In this document: in pieces, positions 57,568 to 64,000 of the stretch
How positions within the stretch are numbered: position 1 is the first letter of the stretch
Layout: the number at the start of each line of letters is the position of its first letter
Position numbers and translations under genes: made by a program
Notes under the pieces: generated by a model
Told to the model about the DNA's origin: nothing
The model's input: only the letters and a program-made list of their open reading frames with translations
Database searches by the model: none
Source of the DNA: Liriodendron chinense
Taxonomy: Eukaryota > Streptophyta > Magnoliopsida > Magnoliales > Magnoliaceae
Reading direction: 5' to 3'
DNA: 64,000 nucleotides
NCBI GenBank assembly: GCA_003013855.2
Contig: ML058507.1
Location: 6,262,001 to 6,326,000 of the forward strand

Positions 57568-57776
57568 TGAAATTGCGTCGGGGGGATATCCTACGCTACG
57601 TGTGAAAGCTTGCGAGACAACTTAGAACTATGGCTAAGTCCTAGGGGGGGGGGGGGGGGGGAGGGGGGGGATGATTATGATCATTTTTTAAATTCTTTAA
57701 ATACTTTTGCCTAATTAACTAATTTAACAATTATATTTAATTAAATAAGAATACTTAGCTTGCAAGCTTAAGTGGG
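57568..57776 (-). repeat. truncated 5' LTR, copia family TGTTAGTGCAC
   Basis: On minus it ends CGCAATTTCA. CCTAGGACTTAGCCATAG and the hairpin (57753-57773) match the end of the LTR at 20682-22506. Contains G18-A-G8 (57644-57670). Cut off at about 57776 by the gypsy element that follows. Confidence 0.8.
57644..57670 (+). repeat. G18-A-G8 run
   Basis: Homopolymeric G on plus in a decayed LTR where sibling copies have only five C (22415). Confidence 0.9.
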
Positions 57777-57779
57777 AGA

Positions 57780-58300
57780 GTCTCTTTCTCTTTGGACAGG
57801 TCGATGCTTGATTCTGGTAGGAACTCGATTGAAACTGTCCTAGCGAGGTCAGTGTCGATGGCCAAAGCCAACCGAGCTAGGGAATCCGCATTGGCGTTCT
57901 TGGATCGAGGGACCTACTCAATTTTGTAACTTTCGAATTGTCTGAGTAGTTCTCGAACCTTGTTCAAGTAGGCGACCATCTTCTCGCCTTTTCTTGGTAT
58001 TCAGTGGTCACCTAATTAACCACCAGTTGAGAGTCATTGTAGATCTTGAGTCACAGAGCTCTCATGGCATTGGCTATCCGAAGACTCGCTAAGAGGGTCT
58101 CATACTTGGCTTTGTTATTAGACATTTAGAAACTGAATTTCAGCTCGAACTTGATCTGAATAAGGTCGGGCGAGGTTAGAATCAACCCTGCCCCGCTCCC
58201 TTGTGCGTTGGAGGACCCATCAACATGGAGGGTCCACATTAGCGAGCTCAGGTCCTCTTCCTTTTCTCCATACTCAGATGGATTACTCGTCGGATAAGTG
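57780..58300 (-). pseudogene. Tat-type gypsy RNase H
   Basis: Minus strand: GSSNAQGSGAGLILTSPDLI (about 58210-58150), NNKAKYETLLASLRIANAM (58120-58065), LKIYNDSQLVVN (58050-58015). Several stops. Integrase, expected to follow, is missing; the copia LTR adjoins instead. Confidence 0.8.
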
Positions 58301-59700
58301 AACTCGGAAATGAAGTCTGCACCAACTTGTCCTTTGATAGCTGTTTGAGGACGGTACTAAATGTCGAACTTGCCAAGTTCGATTGCCCATTTGCCAAGTC
58401 GATCTGATGCCTCTGGTTTTTGCAGCACTTGCCGGAGGGGTTAGTTGGTCGGGACGACGATTATGTGGGCTTGAAAGTACGACGTCAGTCGTCATGATGA
58501 TATGATCAGGGTGAGTGTCAGTTTCTTGATCTATGGGTAGTGCATCTCGGCTTCGACCATAACATGACTCACGTAGTAGATAGGCCATTGGATGCCCTCG
58601 TCTTCCCTGATCAGGGTTGAGTTGACTACCGTTGGTAAGACAGTCAGGTACAACATTAGCTCTTCCCCAAGCACAAGTTTTGAGAGCAATGGTGGGGACT
58701 CGTGGTATTTTTTGAGCTCTTGGAAAGCTTAATCATAATCCTCGGTCCATGTTGGTTTCTTGTTGCCCCTTAACTGCTTGAAAGAGGGCAATCACTTATC
58801 GATTGCTTTGGAGATGAATCTGTTCAACGCTGCCACCCGATCCGTGAGGCACTGGATTTCCTTGGTGGAATTGGGCGAGCTCATCTTCACAAGAGCTCCG
58901 ATCTTCTCGGGGTTTACCTCGATCCCCCGTTGATGAATCATGAAGCCTGTGAATTTTTTTGAACTGACGCCGAAGGTGTAATTGCTCGGGTTGAGCTTCA
59001 TCTGGTATTTTCTTAAAATGTTGAACATCTCTTGAAGCTCATCAATGTGGTTTAGCAACTCCTTGCTCTTGACGAGCATGTCTTCGACATACACCTCCAT
59101 AGTTTTGTCGATCTATTTAGCGAACAACTAGTTTACTAGCCTTTGGTAGCTCGCCCCTGCATTTTTCAGGCCGAAGGGCATGACCTTGTAATAGTACAAC
59201 CTATGTCGGTGATGAAGGCAGTCTTTTACTTGTTGGGTTTGTGCATTCTAATCTGGTTATATCTTGAGTATGCATCCATGAAGCTGGGGAGCGTGTAACC
59301 GGTAGCGGCGTCGACTAGTTTGTCGATTCGAGGTATCGGGAAGCTGTCCTTTGGGCAAGCTTTATTCAGGTCAGTATTATCTACACAAACCTTCAACTTC
59401 CTGTTTGTATTCTTGACTAGGACGACATTGGCGAGCCTATCAGGATAGTGGACCTGTTTGATGAACCCAACCTGAAGTAGCTTTCCGACTTCTTCGTTGA
59501 TGACCGAGTACCTATATGTGTTGAAAGCTCGCCTCTTCTACAAGACGAGCTTATGGTCTGGATCCATGTTCAACTGGTGGACCATGATCCTCGAGTCTAT
59601 GCTAGGAATATCCTGATGGGACCAGGAGAATACGTCGGCGTATTCTCTTAAAAGATCAATGATCTTAGTTCAGAATTGAGGTTAGAGTAATGATCCGACC
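58301..59700 (-). pseudogene. Tat-type gypsy RT
   Basis: RT box VEVYVEDMLVKS-like (ORF begins MEVYVEDMLVKS at 59100; the second residue pair YVDD is YVED, so a catalytic Asp is Glu). Then KCTFGV-like NYTFGVSSKKFTGFMIHQRG and IEVNPEKI. Upstream, 59640-59180 holds the RT N-terminal half in other frames (WTRLVLPSG-like blocks, YSRYNQIRMH). Frameshifts and stops are many. Confidence 0.8.
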
Positions 59701-60340
59701 TGCATGGTTCTTATTGAATTTTCTTCGGAGAGCTGCACGGAGACCAAGTCCTCGACCGATGAACCCCTTTCTGAGATCTCTTTCCTGTTGTCAAGGGTGG
59801 TGATCTGTATGACCTGAGGCTCCGGGATTTTCTTTCGAGGGTCATTGCATAACATCGTCGGGCCTCCTCTTGGTTGCTCCTAACCTTGCCGATGTCGTGC
59901 TTGGTCGAGAACTTCATCGTTAGGTGGTATATGGAGACCATGACTCTTATGACATCCAGGGACGGCCTGTTAAGGATTTCATTGTAGATTGAAGGGCAGT
60001 CCACAGCTAGGAAGTCCTCCATGAGGGTGACTTGGTGGGGCGCTTCTCCCACGGTAACCAGTAGTGCGATGCTTCCTTCTGGCATCATCCTTTCCCTGGT
60101 AAACCAGAGCAGTGGAGTAACTGCTCGGAGTTGAGATCTGTTGATCCCCATTTAGTCGAAGGCAGAAGCGTAGATGATGTCGGCCAAGCTGTTGTTATCG
60201 ACCAACATTTTGTATGTCTTTCGATTTACAACGGTGATTGTGACGACCATCGTGTCGTCGTGGGAGTGGAGGAGCCACCTTGCGTCCTCCTCAGTGAATG
60301 TGATGGGGCATGAATTTATTTAAAGTTCCTTTTTAGGTCA
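59701..60340 (-). pseudogene. Tat-type gypsy protease region
   Basis: Minus frame 60151-59711: MMPEGSIALLVTVGEAPHQV, DFLAVDCPSIYNEILNRPSL, then MVSIYHLTMKFSTKHDIGKV. This is the typical Tat segment after the aspartic protease, whose active site falls in the broken part at 60200-60150 (LVDNNSLADIIYAS, Gly/Ser of the DxGS box changed). Confidence 0.75.
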
Positions 60341-61850
60341 GGCGATAAGGTTGATGTGAAGTACCTCATTGCCTGAATTGGGCACTTCGAGCATGGGCTC
60401 AACGTGCTCGGTTGAGATCTCCCTCACCGGCAGGTTCTCTCAAGATGATTTGGATCTCCCACACCGGCTCGTTGCTAATCTGTTCTTCTTTCCCTTCTTA
60501 ACGAGGAGGTGGCATGTTATCTTGGTGCTGGTTGACATATTCTTTTAAAAAGCCTTTCTGAAGAAGGGATTCGATTTACTGCTTTAAGTCAAAGTAGGCA
60601 GCGGTGTTGTGGTTGTGATCCTTGTGGAAGAGGCAATACTTCAACTTATTCCTCTTCTCAGGATTTGTCCTCAACTTTCTCAAGTGTTTCAGGTACTTAT
60701 TCTTTTTTATTTCCATGAAAACTTGTTCGACGAAAGTATTTAGGGGAGTGTACTGTTCAAATCTGTTGACATGGGTCTTAGGTGGTCGGGAGGCACCGCC
60801 CCTGTCGTTGTCTCTTCTCTGCTTGGGGTTAGAGCTGGATCCTTCCTTGGATTCCTCCCGCTTCTTATCTTTAGTTGAGCTGCCTTCTCCCCTTTGGGCA
60901 TTGACTAAATCCTCAACATAGGAGTATTTTTGTATCCTATTCAGGAGGTCTGACAAGGTGCTTAGTGAATTTTTACCGAGCGACTGGGGGAACTTTCCCG
61001 ACCTTAATTCGCCCACGAGGGTTGTGAGGGCGATCTTGTCGGTGTAATCTTCCACCTGGACAGTTTTGGCATTAAATCACATCATGTAATCCCTTAGAGA
61101 CTTGTCGCTCTTCTGCTTCACCGTTAGGAGGTGAGTCATCGGCTTCATATGCTTTTGCCACCGATGAACTGGGTGGTGAAGGTCCTACACACGATGGGCT
61201 CAGAGGCACCATGTAGATCCATCCATGATTAGAAGTGTTCTAGGTGTTTGACGAGGTCGCTTACACCTGAGTAGGGTTTTATGTGGGGCATCTTGAACCC
61301 TTGAGCAGTTGTGTTGCCATGATCTCGTCCGTCAACGGAGGCTCGGTCTACTCTAGGAGGGTGTCAATGGGTACGAGGGCTTTAACTCTGTACGCTTGTT
61401 GGATATCACCGAGCTGGCCTCGGATCTCCTCGATCTGCTCCTCCCAAGGGACTTCGCTCTCCACCGTTTGTTTGAGGGTCGTGCCCCCCTGAGCCTGATG
61501 CTTTTTGTCAAGCATATGACACAAGTCGGCCTTGTTGAGTCTTCTAGTCATTCGGGCAAGAACTACTCGGTTTGCGAAATCTTCGTCGGCCATAGGTTGT
61601 TCTTGATATTGCCCCTACTGTGATTGTTCAAGGTTGTTAGTGTGGGGTGTCTTAGGCGTTACCTCCACAAGATTGTTTGACTGCAGACCTAACTGTCCCA
61701 TTGCCGACGCAATGCGAGCCACTTGTTCTATTAGAGTGCCGATGTGCTCCTCATTGGAAGAAATTCTAGCTTTTCTGTTTTCGACCTTTGTTGGCTTGAG
61801 GTTATTGAGAGTCACGGAGAATTTGGTTTAGGGTCGTGATGGGCGTGTTT
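60341..61850 (-). pseudogene. Tat-type gypsy gag
   Basis: Minus frame 61055-60576: MEDYTDKIALTTLVGELRSG, KYSYVEDLVNAQRGEGSS, PLNTFVEQVFMEIKKNKYL, and the knuckle-like YCLFHKDHNHNTAAYFDLKQ, where the last Cys of Tat knuckles is Ala-Tyr. The N-terminal part (61815-61348) has a coiled-coil-like IEQVARIASAMGQLG and MADEDFANRVVLARM. 61290-61060 carries the central gag with breaks. Confidence 0.8.
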
Positions 61851-62360
61851 GTCGCTAAGCTGACCTTGGTGGGAGGTTTCGGCCATGGCATGTGCCTTTC
61901 TTCCCTTCTTCACCATAAAGATGGACAGGAGAAGAACTAGTTTGAATGTCGAACTCAGATGGTGAGAACACAAACCTAGTAGTTTTCGATAGACGGTGCT
62001 AATTGTCGTCGCACAAATCTGGACAACGGTAAGGTCGACTGAGGTCGGCCTTGTAACCTTTTACCTTATGGTTCTCCCTAGATGTAGGATGTTGGAGACC
62101 CTCCTCGATTCTCTAGACCTGCAAAAGAAGGAGAAAGTAGGCAGAGGGAAGGTGCTGCAATGCAGTTAGGAGCTCTCCGATGCCTAAGTCAAGTTTGGGA
62201 TTTGACAGAGTAAGGGCTTGAAGCCTAAGATGTTTCATACCTTGAAGGTGGAGATCCAGGTCCTATTTAAAAGGCCTGGGGGAAGCTTCTGGAGAATTAG
62301 ATCCTGTTAGAATACATCGGTAGAGTCCCAGTTTAGTAAGATTTTCCCTCTCGATCGTGT

Positions 62361-62395
<35 letters not shown>

Positions 62396-63209
62396 GTCTT
62401 TTGAGGAATAAAAATAGATCCCAGAATATTTGGATCGGCATGGATATATCGGACCACCTTTAAGTGGTCGGCCGACCTCATCTAGGGAGCTCGTCACTAT
62501 TTTAGATTGAAAATCTTCCTCGGGGGCGACAAGGTTCTCAGTGGTGTACACCTTCTAGGCGAAGAATGTCGTTAATAAGTCCAAGCTATATCTTTGCCCT
62601 GCTTTCCGCAGTTGTCGAAGTCAATTGAGGTCGTCGTCATGTCTCTTCAGCTTATTTCGAGTTGAGCACTTATACTTTGAACCTTTGGGTCTTTGGGCTT
62701 CTTCCCGTCTGTGAACCAGCTCGGAATATCCTCGTAACAAAGTTGATGTTTTTCCCCTTCCTCCAAGTTTACGTAACTTTATGAATTATTTAGAAGGTAA
62801 ATAAACATCACAGTAGACCCTAGGATGGTTTCAACACTGGATGTCACTATTCCCCTTGTTTCATGTGTTGTAGTTCACTTGAGCTTTGGATCTGTCTCTT
62901 TTTGGGCTCATAGCCTAAAATGAGTGTTAACGCTGAAAATGGTCAACATATGTTGATCAAGGACCAACTCGAATCTCTGCCGTTTGATCTATGATTGAGG
63001 ATGAATGGACTGGATCAAAGCATCTGCAACCACCACAAAGGGTTAGGACAGCCGCTAGTGGTACCGACTGATGGCTCTCCTATGCTTAAGTCAGTAGCTG
63101 ATGGAGAGAAAAGCTTGTAGAAGGATTGATGGTGGTTGATTGCGTACCTGATGATGGATCATGGAGGGCTTTTTATAGGCCATTGGTAGAGCTGTTGAGG
63201 GCTAGAATC
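61851..63209 (-). repeat. Tat-type gypsy leader and 5' LTR region with MITE arm
   Basis: No gene. A plausible minus TATA box CCTATAAAAAG is at 63179-63169, followed by CTTTTCTCTCCATCAG. 62362-62394 is a G33 run. 62755-62935 is an arm of the common MITE family (GGTAAATAAACATCACAG, GTTTCAAC, CACTTGAGCTTTGGATCTG). LTR limits are not fixed. Confidence 0.55.
62362..62394 (+). repeat. G33 homopolymer
   Basis: 33 consecutive G on plus. Possible true slippage tract or an assembly artefact; strong G-quadruplex potential. Confidence 0.95.
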
Positions 63210-64000
63210 TGTTAGTGCACTTTCTGTGACATACTAGTGCACCTTGTTTGTCAATCACTTAGGTCAATAAGTCTAGTATTGGTTGAGCTTAGTGAAGACG
63301 AAGACCAAAGACTCAAGCGGACTTACTGCATCAAGGAAGAAGAAACAGGTAAAAGAGATGCCTTGGTGAACCTTGAACCTTGATCTTACCCAAAACCATA
63401 ACCTCTAGATGATAGGGACCATTAGGCACATCATTAATCATCTTAGAATAGCCTTAGGTGTCCCAAAAGATCACCCAAAGAATGGCTTAAGAGGTGCTTG
63501 AGTGGCTGTGAAAATGCACAAGGAAAAGCCATCTCAAAAGAACTGATGACTTGTCTGAAGACAGGTCACGACCGGTCGGGACAGGTCGTCAGACCAAATG
63601 TTGAGGCATCAACCTTGCAGGAACCCCTCTGGCCTTGTCCGACCGGTCGGCTAGACTGGACCGATCGGTCTTGACCGGTCAGACCGACCTAGTCCAAAGA
63701 CAGCAAATCCGGACCCCTGGCCGACAGGTCGGGATAGGTCGGCAGCTAGCCGTTTTTACCCGTTTTATGACCGTTGGAGCTCGAACTTTATAAATATTGA
63801 GCTCGGTTCTTAGGCATTTGGAGAGGATTTTGAGAGCCTATTACCCACACCTTTTGTACATCATATTGGGCCTCAAAGAGGAGGAGATTCAAGTCATATC
63901 CCTTGTGTTCAATCACAAGTAAGGGCATTCAAATGCAAACATAGAGATGACTTGATTCCTCTCTCAATTCTAGAGGTGAGACACTATACCACATAGTTAT
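63210..64000 (+). repeat. copia LTR family TGTTAGTGCAC, cut by window end
   Basis: Starts TGTTAGTGCACTTTC at 63210 and follows the 14235 copy. Palindrome array 63551-63742 and TATAAATA at 63789-63796, so this copy keeps the promoter box the other two lost. It lies within the Tat LTR region. Confidence 0.85.
63551..63742 (+). promoter_or_regulatory. degenerate GACCGGTC/ACAGGTC array
   Basis: Units at about 63551 (loosened), 63568, 63639, 63661 and 63721, with cores GACCGGTC, GACAGGTC and GATAGGTC. The spacing (71, 22, 60) is less regular than elsewhere. The last unit is about 47 bp upstream of TATA. Confidence 0.75.

Noticed and set aside
62263..62551. Minus ORFs with poly-Pro
   Set aside because: They are translations of the G33 run.
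1..64000. tRNA, rRNA, telomere or centromere-satellite arrays
   Set aside because: None recognised by reading. tRNA-like strings are only primer-binding sites of LTR elements.

Overview
This is plant nuclear DNA. Evidence: a spliced growth-regulating-factor gene with GT-AG introns, nested LTR retrotransposons of both superfamilies, MITEs with target-site duplications (TSDs), and an endogenous pararetrovirus. No prokaryotic feature is present. The MITE family and the general texture suggest an early-diverging angiosperm, perhaps a magnoliid; that is an impression and not tested.

Layout. 1-2.6 kb: deleted minus-strand Ty3/gypsy element. 3.06-5.55 kb: endogenous caulimovirid fragment, joined directly to the 3' end of a Ty1/copia element whose LTR ends near 7.09 kb. 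8.6-9.3 kb: microsatellites and MITE-derived duplications. 9.47-9.99 kb: the only host gene found, the first two coding exons of a GRF3/GRF4-like transcription factor (minus), with a four-copy repeat before its start codon. 10.6-20.1 kb: dense MITEs, several with exact TSDs, hosting two solo LTRs. 20.17-34.28 kb: a decayed copia element carrying a solo LTR in its 5' LTR and a young 7.6-kb non-autonomous LTR element (26091-33675) in its RNase H region.

35.5-57.8 kb is a nest of insertions. The host is a minus-strand copia element with gag but no pol. An outer Athila-type gypsy element (37261-57151) lies in its gag. A second, younger Athila element (38482-49391) lies in the outer element's left LTR, and a PIF/Harbinger-type MITE (48171-48816) lies in that element's 5' LTR. 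A reverse-oriented solo LTR (51111-52844) lies in the outer element's interior. 57.8-63.2 kb is a decayed Tat-type gypsy element (minus), and 63.21 kb to the window end is the start of another copia LTR.

Most interesting observation: in several unrelated LTRs the U3 region just upstream of the TATA box carries an array of short near-palindromes at roughly 10- or 21-bp pitch. The palindrome differs between LTR variants (GACCGGTC, TCAGCCGGCTGA, CGATTGATCG, TCGATCGATCGA, GGCCGGCC), yet the array sits at the same LTR position. The same GACCGGTC array, with 32- and 73-bp spacings, occurs in both a copia and a gypsy LTR. It looks like a modular promoter cassette that is swapped between elements.
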